Source: Komagataella phaffii GS115 (lineage: Eukaryota > Ascomycota > Pichiomycetes > Pichiales > Pichiaceae). Taken from it: a DNA stretch of 64,000 bases. Below the pieces are notes generated by a model, which worked only from the letters and a program-made list of their open reading frames with translations, did not search any database and was not told the DNA's origin. The DNA is taken from contig NC_012963.1 of the NCBI RefSeq assembly GCF_000027005.1, positions 2,170,001-2,234,000 of the forward strand. Direction: 5' to 3'. Positions 18,679 to 27,554 of this stretch are shown piece by piece. How positions within the stretch are numbered: position 1 is the first letter of the stretch; each line of letters begins with the position of its first letter. The position numbers and the translations under genes were made by a program.

Positions 18679-19806
18679 CTAACTCTCTAGTTTGGCAAGG
18701 GCTATCAGAATCGCATCTTCTAGTTTGGTTCCGTTGATTATCTCAAGACGGTTATCAAACATTGACTCGCAGCTCTCTATCTCTTTGAGCATGTCGGAAT
18801 TGTCAGCTTTGAAAAATTCTTGGAGCTCTCTCCATCTTGTGATCACTAGTAAAAGATGCTCTTGACCATCTTTAAATTCCTCGGAATTATCAATCATTGG
18901 TAACTTTTCCATATTGTGATCCTGCGTGTGAGATTGGTTTATGAAAAAATCCCCTGCTTCAACGAAACAGGATCGAGAGTAACCATCTGGATTACCGCTC
19001 TCTGTATATATTTGGTGAAATTCCTTGACAGCTCTGACACTGTAGCCGAAGTTTGATTTTAAACCTGTGATTCCGTAAGCATCCAAGGGAGATACAACTA
19101 TTTTCTTTTTCAAATCAACGGTAACCCTTACGTTCATGGGGACTTCCTGGCCTTTTTCTAGTTCAAAAAGGGTGTCTCGTCCAATATTAACAAATCGAGT
19201 TTTCAGATTATTAGAACCTCTTTTTCGTTTTTTGATCTTACCATCTGGTGTCTTCCATCTCTTGACATGGATAGTTGAAGAATATTGTGGAACGGATAAC
19301 CCTTCCTTGTATTTGGCATGCACATCCCCGTTCTGCATAAACGGAAGAGTAGGTATCATTGGAAGTTTCTTGGCATATTTCAAATATTTCTGTTGCTCTT
19401 TGGTAAATATTGACTTGACTAAATATGGTGGAGTGACAAAAAACTGCAATAGTACCAGTATTATCATGGTTTCTGGAGAATAAACTGGTGGTTTAGGCTG
19501 AGACTCTGCTGCTGGCGAAGCACCTTTAGGCTCCAGAGTTTCATCAAACTTGATCTTCTTTTGCCCTTTTGGTCCAAATTCCTTAATCTCTCCCGGGTTG
19601 GCACTGTCTCCGCCTTCAGCTCCATCTTCAATGTCCATAACCACCAATTCTACCACATTATAGAGAGAGGCTGCCCTGGCTATTTGGTAACAAATATGCG
19701 TGATTTGCTCAATATTATACTTTACACAGTTCTTAACCAGAGCATTACTTATACATAACGAGTATTGTCTTTTATAAGCTCTTGAAGACCTGAGTTTCGT
19801 GTCCAT
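18679..19806 (-). CDS. SPOUT-fold putative RNA methyltransferase (YGR283C/YMR310C, human SPOUT1/C9orf114 family)
   Basis: The 375-residue protein matches the DUF171 / C9orf114 family, alpha/beta-knot SAM-dependent RNA methyltransferases. Recognisable pieces are the LQFFVTPPYLVKSIF block, PTLPFMQN, VNIGRDTLFELE, a central OB-like insert (VRVTVDLKKKIVVSPLDAYG), GYSVRAVKEF and the C-terminal ALAKLES helix. The human member (SPOUT1/CENP-32) has been linked to rRNA or snoRNA-associated methylation and spindle organisation. The yeast paralogues YGR283C and YMR310C are poorly characterised nucleolar proteins. The KIKKRKRG cluster could serve nuclear or nucleolar targeting. The substrate cannot be deduced here. 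The start is the ATG at 19806. Confidence 0.8.
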   Translation of the reverse strand: MDTKLRSSRAYKRQYSLCISNALVKNCVKYNIEQITHICYQIARAASLYNVVELVVMDIEDGAEGGDSANPGEIKEFGPKGQKKIKFDETLEPKGASPAAESQPKPPVYSPETMIILVLLQFFVTPPYLVKSIFTKEQQKYLKYAKKLPMIPTLPFMQNGDVHAKYKEGLSVPQYSSTIHVKRWKTPDGKIKKRKRGSNNLKTRFVNIGRDTLFELEKGQEVPMNVRVTVDLKKKIVVSPLDAYGITGLKSNFGYSVRAVKEFHQIYTESGNPDGYSRSCFVEAGDFFINQSHTQDHNMEKLPMIDNSEEFKDGQEHLLLVITRWRELQEFFKADNSDMLKEIESCESMFDNRLEIINGTKLEDAILIALAKLES

Positions 19807-19984
19807 ATTACCAATCTATTTCAGCTCAGTTATTTTTCAGCTCTTCTGCTGGATTTTTTTTTTTTTGCAGTTTTCTCCATCTGATGTTAAGACTTTCGCG
19901 CATCATTGATCTACTTTTCTTTCATCTACTTTTTATCTTTTATAGTTATTGACCTTCCTATCTACATATACAAGTCCGGTCTTT

Positions 19985-21325
19985 CTACTCGGTTAATGGT
20001 CCGAGTGCAGAAAGCTTGGCCTCAAGTTCAGCCAATTCACTGTTCAATTTCTCCAAAGTTGCCTCGGAAGCCTGTTTGATCCTCTCAGCTTCAGCCTCCC
20101 TATTTTCTTCAAAGTAGGCCAGTTTCTCCTTCAAAGACTCCAGAGTGCCAGAGGTCTCTTCATTACTAGTTGGTTGAGCAATCTTCAAATCAGCCAATCT
20201 AGTGATGACCTCCGGGTTGATGAAGGCCTTATCATTGGCTTTTCGTGAAGCAGTCTTCTTAAAAGCAGTAGAGGACTTGATATCCTTGGTTTCTTCAGGT
20301 TTATGCAAAACTTCTCCATTGGGAGTTCCAATTTGTCTGTTGATAGTTCTCTTTTTGTTCAAGGAAGATGAAGCATTGCTTGTATTCCAAGGAATAGCAA
20401 CAGATGGCTTGGAAATTGGTTGGGGTTTGACGTAAGAAGGGTCTAAGACGCTGATAACAGAATGAATGGAGTCAATCTCGTAGGCAAATGCTGGGCTGTC
20501 CTTTCTCGCTTGTTCAGCTTGGATGCTCTTTTTGATTTCAGCAACTTGCTTGTTCAATTGGGTTCGTTCTTCCATTTGAGCTTGCTCCAACTTTTGTTGC
20601 TCCATCAAATTCTTGAACTTTTGGAACTCTTTTTCGTAATCATCCCTGGCTTTTCTAGCTTCGCCGTAAAGTTCATTCTTGGCGGCGTAGATCTCCTTCT
20701 TCTGCTTATACAGAACATCTCTCTTTTCATTGATGGTCTTGTTCTGAGCGTTGATCTCGTCTAATTCCTTCTGGATGGCATCGTACTCATCGCGCAGTTC
20801 CTTTCCAAAATCCAAAGACTTCTTCAAAGATTCGATTTGAGCTTTGTCATTATCGACCAACTCTTGCAATTTTTCGACACCACCGAAGTCTCTACGCAGC
20901 TTGTGTAAATCACTGATCTCCTTAGCGTACTTTCTCTCTTCCAGAATACGCAGTTCACCAGTTCCAATGAGGTCTTCCAGTTCTTTGACACGGTTGTCAA
21001 CATCTTGGGCGGTCTTGAACTGTTTGTGAGAGCTCTTTTGGATCTCCGCAATGTTCTTTCGGATCTGGTTCTCAATTTCCTTGATCTGAGCAAACACAGT
21101 GTTTCTCTTGCCCTTAAAGTTAGCTTGCTTCTCACGGAGTTCTGTTAGTTTAGAAATCAACTCCTTTCTCTTTTCGGCAACTTTTTGAGGAACAACGATC
21201 TTCTTCAGTTCATTGTCCAAAGCTTTATTTTCGGCATCCTTGGCTGCGATCAATTTGTCAAGCTTCTTCAGCTTCTCATCTCTAACCGATGAGTCCGGGC
21301 GCTTAATGAACTTTCCAGTAGACAT
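19985..21325 (-). CDS. BFR1: Bfr1, polysome-associated coiled-coil mRNA-binding protein
   Basis: Bfr1 binds mRNAs at ER-attached polysomes and mRNP complexes with Scp160 and affects secretion and ploidy. The ATG at 21325 gives MSTGKFIKRPDSSVRDEKL, which matches the conserved Bfr1 N-terminus (KFKRPNVSIRDKKL in S. cerevisiae). An upstream in-frame ATG at 21520 would add 65 unrelated residues in the promoter shared with IDI1, so I reject it. The 446-residue protein is almost all charged heptad coiled coil (about 10-300), with TGELRILEERKYAKEISDLHKLRRDF near the middle. A short Asn/Ser/Thr linker and a final coiled coil (about 400-440) follow. S. cerevisiae Bfr1 has 470 residues. Confidence 0.9.
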   Translation of the reverse strand: MSTGKFIKRPDSSVRDEKLKKLDKLIAAKDAENKALDNELKKIVVPQKVAEKRKELISKLTELREKQANFKGKRNTVFAQIKEIENQIRKNIAEIQKSSHKQFKTAQDVDNRVKELEDLIGTGELRILEERKYAKEISDLHKLRRDFGGVEKLQELVDNDKAQIESLKKSLDFGKELRDEYDAIQKELDEINAQNKTINEKRDVLYKQKKEIYAAKNELYGEARKARDDYEKEFQKFKNLMEQQKLEQAQMEERTQLNKQVAEIKKSIQAEQARKDSPAFAYEIDSIHSVISVLDPSYVKPQPISKPSVAIPWNTSNASSSLNKKRTINRQIGTPNGEVLHKPEETKDIKSSTAFKKTASRKANDKAFINPEVITRLADLKIAQPTSNEETSGTLESLKEKLAYFEENREAEAERIKQASEATLEKLNSELAELEAKLSALGPLTE

Positions 21326-21723
21326 TGTTGGGAGGATAACTTGATCAATTGGAGAGTAGGAATGTCGAAACTGAAAAGTCGTTGGGAGTGAGGAAGGTGA
21401 GGTGGCTTCAATATTGAGTTTTGAACGACCAAGACCCTCTGCTGTATCAATGATTCGTACATGAAAAATACTGCTCTTTATGTGGAGGTTTACTTGTGAA
21501 GCTAGAGAAAATTGATTCATATATCACAGTAACAGTATTTTCAATAACATTAACCAAACACTGGTATTGTCCCCTAACTTCAATTCAAGTGATCCAGTCG
21601 GATGTTGAATGTCGGTCTCCAGATTTCCCTTTTCGCGTTGTCTTACGGTTTTTTTTTTTCAATACGAACGAGCAGAACGACAGTAAACACCCAAGACTTT
21701 ACACTCTTGTGCATCCTTTCAAT
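21326..21723. promoter_or_regulatory. Divergent promoter between BFR1 and IDI1
   Basis: This 398-bp region lies between two outward-reading genes. A T-rich run near 21650, reading towards IDI1, is a typical poly(dA:dT) nucleosome-depleting tract. Read-through frames from both genes cross it, but neither has a supported start here. I see no RNA gene. Confidence 0.45.
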
Positions 21724-22572
21724 ATGACTACGTCCGCGTATCACCAGCTTGTTCAAAGTCTTACCAAAGAGCAAATATTGAAGAAGTTTGATGATATTGT
21801 TCCTCTTAACGAAACCACAGATACACCCTCTACAGCAAATTCTACCAACTCAAACGAAGATAAAGAGCTCTTCAAGGGCCAAGATGAGGAACAAATCAAA
21901 CTCATGGAGGAAAACTGCATTGTTCTAGACTACAATGATGTTCCTATTGGAGCAGGTACAAAGAAAACTTGCCATCTTATGGCTAATATCAATCAGGGTT
22001 TGCTGCACCGAGCATTTTCTGTGTTCCTATTCGACCACAACGAGAAACTACTTTTGCAACAGCGTGCTGACGAAAAGATCACGTTTGCCAACATGTGGAC
22101 GAATACATGTTGCTCCCATCCTTTGTGTGTTTCTTCAGAGCTGGGAGCTGACACAAAAGTGAATGAAGAATGGTCTTTAGAGAAAGCTGTTCATGGTGCC
22201 AAGGTGGCTGCCCAACGTAAGCTGGATCAAGAGTTGGGTATACCAGCAGAAGACATTCCATTGAAAAAGTTCAAGTTTTTGACGAGAATCCACTACATGT
22301 CTCCCAGTGGAGGAGCCGACAGCAAATGGGGAGAACATGAGATTGATTATATTCTGATAATAAAGGCAAACCCCCGCTATACTCCAAATCCTAATGAAGT
22401 CGGTGACAGTAAATACGTTTCCAAGGAAGAGTTGAAGGAAATGTTCAAAGATTCCTCCCTAGTCTTCACGCCCTGGTTTAAGTTAATCTGCGAGTCTTAC
22501 CTTTTCAAGTGGTGGGACAACCTGGACAATTTAGACCAATTTAGAAATGAGACTATTGATCGTATGCTGTAA
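21724..22572 (+). CDS. IDI1: Isopentenyl-diphosphate delta-isomerase
   Basis: The enzyme interconverts IPP and DMAPP, the building blocks for sterols, dolichol and ubiquinone. The 282-residue protein is a Nudix-fold type I isomerase. The catalytic Cys lies in NTCCSHPL, a metal-ligand region in LLHRAFSVFLF with LLLQQRADEKITFANMWTN, and the catalytic Glu region in KWGEHEIDYIL. The S. cerevisiae protein has 288 residues. The frame upstream begins with a GTG at 21496, so I place the start at the first ATG (21724, MTTSAYHQLVQSLTKEQILKKFD). Residues 1-60 form the usual variable yeast extension before the core. Confidence 0.96.
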   Translation: MTTSAYHQLVQSLTKEQILKKFDDIVPLNETTDTPSTANSTNSNEDKELFKGQDEEQIKLMEENCIVLDYNDVPIGAGTKKTCHLMANINQGLLHRAFSVFLFDHNEKLLLQQRADEKITFANMWTNTCCSHPLCVSSELGADTKVNEEWSLEKAVHGAKVAAQRKLDQELGIPAEDIPLKKFKFLTRIHYMSPSGGADSKWGEHEIDYILIIKANPRYTPNPNEVGDSKYVSKEELKEMFKDSSLVFTPWFKLICESYLFKWWDNLDNLDQFRNETIDRML

Positions 22573-22760
22573 TTGGATTAGCATTATCCAATAAAGTTTT
22601 AACTTCAACTAATATTAGGTCACTCTTTACGATAACAGAATAGGATCTTGACTAGTTATATAAGGCACCGCGATCTACGTAATTTCCAGCCTCCCTCATC
22701 TTTACCTGTCCTTATTCAACATCAGTCCCTCCTAGAGGTTTTTTTTGCATTTTATTGAAA

Positions 22761-23981
22761 ATGTTCCCCGGTAGACAGCACGTAACTTATTCATCCAACC
22801 AGGAATTTCAGAGACCACCCACAGGGCCTCCCCCAAATAATTCACAGCAATTTCATCGTCCTCCGGTCGGACCACCACCTGCACACAACAGCGGGTACAA
22901 CGTGAATCAGTACCAAGCTCCTTCAACGCCTCCTCCTACAAATTGGCAGAAGCAACAATACCAGGCTCCACCAACACCTCCTAATAATTTTCAGAAGCAG
23001 CAATACCAACAAGCCTCATACTCAAGCTCCCGTCAAGCCCCACAACAATCTCAATATGGACAGTATCAGACCTCAGACTGTACTGGACGAAAGAAGGCGC
23101 TTTTGGTTGGAATAAACTATTTCGGAACAAGTAGTGCTCTAAATGGTTGCATTAACGATGTTCAAAACATGAAGGCTTATTTGATTAATTATCATGGTTA
23201 CAAGGCTGAAGACATGGTTATTCTCACCGATGACCAGAGAGATATTGTTTCGATTCCCAACAAACGAAACATGATTGCAGCTATGCAGTGGCTGGTCAGT
23301 GATGCTAGGCCTAATGACTCACTCGTGTTTCATTACTCTGGTCATGGAGGACGAACTGAGGATTTGAATGGAGATGAAGTTGATGGATTTGACGATGTCA
23401 TTTACCCTCTCGACTTCAAAACCGCGGGCCATATTGTTGATGATGACCTTCATGATATCTTAGTGAAGCCACTTCCAATGGGTTGTCGTTTAACTGCCAT
23501 TTTCGATTCTTGTCACTCTGGTACCTGTTTGGATATTCCATTTACCTATAGAGCCCAAGATGGTCAAATCAAGGAGTACAATGTATGGAAAGAAAGTGGC
23601 GGTGATGCTATGCAAGCTGTCTTGGGATATGCTCAAGGTAATATGGGTACAGTTGTGAAATCAGTAGGCAGCATGTTTAAGAAGGTCACCAAGTCGAATT
23701 CTTCAGCTGTTGAGAGGATTAAAAAGGAAAAATTTTCTCCTGCGGATGTCATTGCATTTTCAGGCTGTAAAGACACTCAAACCAGTGCGGATACAGTCCA
23801 AAATGGAACAGCAACAGGTGCCATGTCATGGGCATTTATTTCGGTTCTCACACAGAATCCTAATCAAAGTTATTTGACACTATTGCAGAATATTCGAAAC
23901 CTTATCGGTACGAAGTACTCGCAAAAGCCTCAAATGTCTTCCTCACACCCTATGGATTTGAATACTAGGTTTATAATGTAG
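22761..23981 (+). CDS. MCA1: Metacaspase-1 (type I metacaspase)
   Basis: Type I metacaspases are Ca2+-dependent cysteine proteases that cleave after Arg/Lys and act in protein quality control and stress-induced cell death. The catalytic dyad is intact: His195 in HYSGHGG and Cys251 in DSCHSG. Residues 1-95 form a Pro/Gln/Asn-rich prodomain with two imperfect copies of a QYQAP-x-TPP-NN/TN-x-QKQQ unit. The core starts at GRKKALLVGINYFGTSSALNGCINDV. The protein has 406 residues; the S. cerevisiae protein has about 430. The start is the ATG at 22761; the TTG two codons upstream is not a yeast start. Confidence 0.96.
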   Translation: MFPGRQHVTYSSNQEFQRPPTGPPPNNSQQFHRPPVGPPPAHNSGYNVNQYQAPSTPPPTNWQKQQYQAPPTPPNNFQKQQYQQASYSSSRQAPQQSQYGQYQTSDCTGRKKALLVGINYFGTSSALNGCINDVQNMKAYLINYHGYKAEDMVILTDDQRDIVSIPNKRNMIAAMQWLVSDARPNDSLVFHYSGHGGRTEDLNGDEVDGFDDVIYPLDFKTAGHIVDDDLHDILVKPLPMGCRLTAIFDSCHSGTCLDIPFTYRAQDGQIKEYNVWKESGGDAMQAVLGYAQGNMGTVVKSVGSMFKKVTKSNSSAVERIKKEKFSPADVIAFSGCKDTQTSADTVQNGTATGAMSWAFISVLTQNPNQSYLTLLQNIRNLIGTKYSQKPQMSSSHPMDLNTRFIM

Positions 23982-24062
23982 AATTAGTAATAAAATTGAA
24001 TCGTAGTTATGGAGAAATGTAATAGCTCTTGGGGATTCAAACAGGTGCGAACCTAATATGTA

Positions 24063-24145
24063 GGACGTGTGGCCGAGTTGGTCTAAGGCGCCAGATTAAG
24101 GTTCTGGTCTCTCCGGAGGCGTGAGTTCGAACCTCACCGCGTTCA
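24063..24145 (+). tRNA. tRNA-Leu, anticodon AAG
   Basis: The 83-nt type II tRNA folds by eye. The acceptor is GGACGTG with CGCGTTC (two wobble pairs) and discriminator A. The D arm starts GCCGAG. The anticodon stem is CCAGA/TCTGG with loop TTAAGGT, giving anticodon AAG. The variable arm is long (CTC-TCCG-GAG hairpin) and the T arm is GTGAG TTCGAAC CTCAC. A T run follows at about 24150 as the Pol III terminator. There is no intron. A34 would be edited to inosine, reading CUU and CUC (family knowledge). Confidence 0.96.
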
Positions 24146-24652
24146 TCATTTTTTCTATCAAGCGTCCAAGTTCCTAGCTACTGATAGTTATTGCTGGGCT
24201 TTTTTTACCCGTCAGCGTGACTTTGGGCCAAATGCTTGCCTCTAGTCCCTGCGTGCATTTGAATCTTTGAGATTCAGACAATTAGGTCGACAACGGTTAC
24301 TCTTAGGCGAGAACGCATAAATGCTTTCTCTTCAAATTTAAGACGTGTTAGGAGAGGTGTGGTTAAAATGAGCACTGTACTTCAGGCGTACTTTACCTGT
24401 TCTTGAATAATTCACCAAGAAAGTTTGGACTGTAATAGGCTGAGCTAGTTAGATGGAGCGACAAAGATGGTTATCCCTTTTCAGCATTGGAATTGTCAGT
24501 TTTTTTCTAATTCTAAATCAGAAGTCATGACAATAATTGGAAAGGACTGGCATACCAATACGATTAGAGATTTCAACCAGTTTAGTATCCATTACAATGC
24601 AGTGATCCCCAATAGAAGTCAATAGAAGTATCACTCAGTTGAGATCAAAAAG
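24146..24652. other. Non-coding stretch between tRNA-Leu(AAG) and the 5S rRNA gene
   Basis: These 507 bp hold no supported ORF. A short tandem repeat (AATAGAAGTC, AATAGAAGTA) lies at about 24611-24630, just beyond the 3' end of the 5S gene. I see no LTR or transposon remnant despite the nearby Pol III genes. Confidence 0.4.
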
Positions 24653-24773
24653 AGATTGCAGCACCTGAGTTTCGCGTATGGTCTCCCACTACACTACTCG
24701 GTCAGGCTCTTAGCAGCTTAACTACGGTTGATCGGACGGGAAACGGTGCTTTCTGCTAGATATGGCCGCAACC
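24653..24773 (-). rRNA. RDN5: 5S ribosomal RNA
   Basis: Read on the - strand, the 121-nt gene starts GGTTGCGGCCATATCTAGCA and ends GGTGCTGCAATCT, followed by CTTTTTG as the Pol III terminator. It matches remembered S. cerevisiae 5S at all but about four positions. Two of those differences form a compensating pair (TAGCAG with CTGCTA instead of TACCAG with CTGGTA), so the helix is kept. The gene stands alone with no 18S, 5.8S or 25S nearby. This points to dispersed 5S genes rather than a 5S inside the rDNA repeat. Confidence 0.97.
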
Positions 24774-25013
24774 GTTAGACTAAGATTTGGCTAGCTTATA
24801 CTTCGAGACACACAAAACTCAACTCAATTACTTTGCATATGTAAGGTTTTCATTGAATGAATACGCTGCATCGATATAAAACGCAAAAGTAAAAGATTCT
24901 TCAAACTAGCGAGTACATGATTGAGTACAAATCTTCGTCTTCTGTTACGATATTTGACTGAATAACTAAACCTTCTTAGATAATATTCTGGAACAGTTTA
25001 AATGAGTATAGTT

Positions 25014-26654
25014 TCATGGCCCGGCATATCTAGAATTTGCACGCAATCTTGGACCATATCTCATGAAAGTTACTGGAATTGCGATCATTGCAACAGTGAT
25101 GAACCCCAGTACAGAAGAACCCCAACCAACAGGGAACTTTTCGGATCCCAAGTTGGCATATAGTGCATGTCCAAACAGTGGGAAAACACTGGCAGAAAAG
25201 GACCTGAAAAGATCATTTCCGGCAAAAGCTGATGCCATGTATCTAGGGAAAGACATTGCAAGGTAGTTGAAGAGTGTCTGGAAAATGAGATAACCACCAG
25301 CAGCAAATAAACCGCTACCTATTATAGGTACAATCCAGTGGACACTTTTGGTGGCAGTCCATCCCAAAATAAAGATTCCAGTGGGCATTATGCAACCTCC
25401 AATAATAGCGCCCGGTACAAAGAACTCAGGATGAATGGTTTCGTTTGCAATTATTCTTCTTGCAAAAGTAACATGACACGCATAGCAATAGCACGCAGAG
25501 CATATTAAGACACCAATTAAGATTCCGGCAAAACTAGCTCCCATTCCAATAAGGCTGAATCCATATATCTCTAAGAATACAATAGGAAACGCTTCAAACC
25601 AAATGTACCAAATAGAATAAACCATTGAAATGTAAAGATTTATCATCAAGACAACGGGGTCTCTGAATGATATGTCGACTGGCCTCCATAAGCATTCAAT
25701 CAAAACTTCCTTGGCAGTTCTGTCCTGAATATCTAACTCCCCTTTGCTGATAATCAGTTCGTTTTTTGTTAATGCTCGTAGCCTCCTAGCCTTTCTGTAA
25801 AGAAGGGTTGGTACATACGTTTCTGGTAAAGTGAAGCCAAGAACTATAAATAGTGTCCCAGAGGTAATTAACAGAAACCAGAAGCACCACCTCCAACTCA
25901 CAAGTTGGGAAAATATGGCTCCAAAAAGTGGTCCTAGAGAAGGACCACAAACAGCACAGATACTCCAAAGGCCTAACCCTACAGGCAAGTGCGGGATTGC
26001 AATAACATCACCTACAGAAGCTGGACCTGTAGCTAATGCTGGTGACGCAAAAAACCCTCCAATAAACCTCAAAATGCAAAATCCAGCAATGTTAGTGGTC
26101 AGGGCCGTTGGGATTTGTAGTATAGCAAATATGAACAGGGTCCACACATATATCGTTGTCCTTCCGATAGCGGGATGCTCAGACATGGGGGAGAATATCA
26201 TTGGACCCACAGCGTATCCAATCACAAACAAGGTTAATGGAAGTGTTGCCACCGTTCTGCTAACATTGAGATCTCTCATAATATCTTCTATACCGGGAGT
26301 GTAAATTGCAGATCCCATATAAACAGCTACGGTTAAGATTCCCACTTCAAAAACAACGAAGCACTTTAAAAGCGAGCTCCAGTTTTGGGGATTTTCTTTC
26401 TGATCATATTCATCCCAGTCGACTATGACTCTAGTGGTCTTTACTTCCTCCAACGAAGAATTTGAAGTGTCTACCAAACCTTCCACTATATTTTTCTCAG
26501 ATTCAGCATGTATCGATACTTGGTCCATATTCAGGTAGTACTTTTCAGGAGCAATGAAACCATCTTTCTCTTCAGGAAAAGAGAAATACCTGTGTTTACT
26601 CAGATGGTAGATGGTCCTTCCCCAAAAGCTGTCACGCAGTAATAGATGAGACAT
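25014..26654 (-). CDS. FLR1: Flr1-like drug:H+ antiporter (MFS, DHA1 family)
   Basis: This 546-residue, 12-helix plasma-membrane transporter probably exports azoles, benomyl-type fungicides and other toxic compounds, as Flr1/Mdr1 does in other yeasts. The N-terminal cytoplasmic part ends in VDWDEYDQKENPQNWS, the ENPQNW signature of this subfamily. Other conserved pieces are YMGSAIYTPGIEDIM, VIGYAVGPMIFSPMSE, FIGGFFASPALATG and GLWSICAVCGPSLGPLFGA (motif C type). The C-terminal FPRYMASAFAGNDLFRSFSASVFPLFG and the final YGPRLRANSRY also match S. cerevisiae Flr1 closely. The start is the ATG at 26654. A Yap1-type site lies in the promoter. Confidence 0.9.
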   Translation of the reverse strand: MSHLLLRDSFWGRTIYHLSKHRYFSFPEEKDGFIAPEKYYLNMDQVSIHAESEKNIVEGLVDTSNSSLEEVKTTRVIVDWDEYDQKENPQNWSSLLKCFVVFEVGILTVAVYMGSAIYTPGIEDIMRDLNVSRTVATLPLTLFVIGYAVGPMIFSPMSEHPAIGRTTIYVWTLFIFAILQIPTALTTNIAGFCILRFIGGFFASPALATGPASVGDVIAIPHLPVGLGLWSICAVCGPSLGPLFGAIFSQLVSWRWCFWFLLITSGTLFIVLGFTLPETYVPTLLYRKARRLRALTKNELIISKGELDIQDRTAKEVLIECLWRPVDISFRDPVVLMINLYISMVYSIWYIWFEAFPIVFLEIYGFSLIGMGASFAGILIGVLICSACYCYACHVTFARRIIANETIHPEFFVPGAIIGGCIMPTGIFILGWTATKSVHWIVPIIGSGLFAAGGYLIFQTLFNYLAMSFPRYMASAFAGNDLFRSFSASVFPLFGHALYANLGSEKFPVGWGSSVLGFITVAMIAIPVTFMRYGPRLRANSRYAGP

Positions 26655-27380
26655 TATAAGAACTTAGGTTAAATTCCTGTCAAATCTTTGGGCTAAGTTG
26701 CTTCCTATTTATAGTCTAAACAAAGGGACTCCTCAAGGCATTCTGCTTTAAAGAAAACAGCTATTTCCCTTCGAAATTGGCTAATGGGTTATTAGTAATA
26801 AGAGCTTCTTGGTGAAGAGTATGCATGAAAACAATTAAAGTACAACAACTCGATTGTCATAAAAAAGCGCGTCCGGAGATATTAATTCCCAACTACTAAT
26901 TTGGGCGACTACACAAGCGGCCCCAATAAAAAAAACTCACCTCTGATGGGTGATGAGGCTACGACTTTGTCGTTACAATCAGTTGCCGAGCATTTTTGTA
27001 AGTTGGCAGTTGGCTATTGGCAGGTTCATGGCTGTAGCAAGAATTTGTAATCATCCCTACACAAATGAAAAAGCTATTATTAATCACCACTGCAGGGTCT
27101 TATATAGTTTAAATCGCGCGTAATGCAAAACCGTGCTGACTGAGGACTTTAGCAGTTTGTTTGCTAGCAATAGTGACTGGGACCTAATAGTGACGAAAAG
27201 CTATTTGCAAAAGCAAGTATCTGGAAAAAATTGTCTGATGACACTAGTTGATATTCACATATCATGGCTTTGCTTCTAAACTATTCAGCACTTTATTGAT
27301 AAAGTTTCTAAGAATGCTCAAAAAAATTTACAAAAAAACATATCATTATAATCAGCAATTACAACTTAGTGTGTGTAATT
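26655..27380. other. Non-coding stretch between FLR1 and tRNA-Leu(CAG)
   Basis: These 726 bp carry the FLR1 promoter on the left and the tRNA upstream region on the right. The region is AT-rich with several short A runs (for example near 26930 and 27325). I find no supported ORF, LTR ends or RNA gene. Confidence 0.45.
26792..26798. promoter_or_regulatory. Yap1-type response element upstream of FLR1
   Basis: TTAGTAA matches the Yap1/Cap1 consensus TTASTAA exactly and lies about 138 bp before the FLR1 ATG. FLR1 in S. cerevisiae and MDR1 in Candida are Yap1/Cap1 targets through such sites, so motif and gene identity agree. Function is inferred. Confidence 0.5.
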
Positions 27381-27462
27381 GGATGTGTGGCCGAGTGGTC
27401 TAAGGCGCTAGCTTCAGGTGCTAGTCTCTTCGGAGGCGTGAGTTCGAACCTCACTGCATTCA
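27381..27462 (+). tRNA. tRNA-Leu, anticodon CAG
   Basis: This 82-nt type II tRNA has acceptor GGATGTG with TGCATTC (three wobble pairs) and discriminator A. Its anticodon stem is CTAGC/GCTAG with loop TTCAGGT, giving anticodon CAG, which reads CUG. The variable arm is CTC-TTCG-GAG and the T arm is identical to that of tRNA-Leu(AAG) at 24063. T33 and A73, together with the close similarity to that tRNA, mark it as a leucine tRNA and not the Ser-tRNA(CAG) of the Candida clade. A T run follows directly. Confidence 0.95.
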
Positions 27463-27554
27463 TTATTTTTTTCGCACCTGGACGTTTTCAGCTTGAGCCA
27501 AAGCACTGAATCTACTACCGCTTTACCTTAGTGGGACTAATGTCTAATTTAACT

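Noticed and set aside
21496..21723. N-terminal extensions of IDI1 and BFR1 across their shared promoter
   Set aside because: The IDI1 frame begins at a GTG and the BFR1 extension (ATG 21520) is unlike homologues; both cover the divergent promoter.
26655..27380. Possible solo LTR between FLR1 and the tRNA
   Set aside because: No TG...CA terminal inverted repeats or target-site duplication found by eye.
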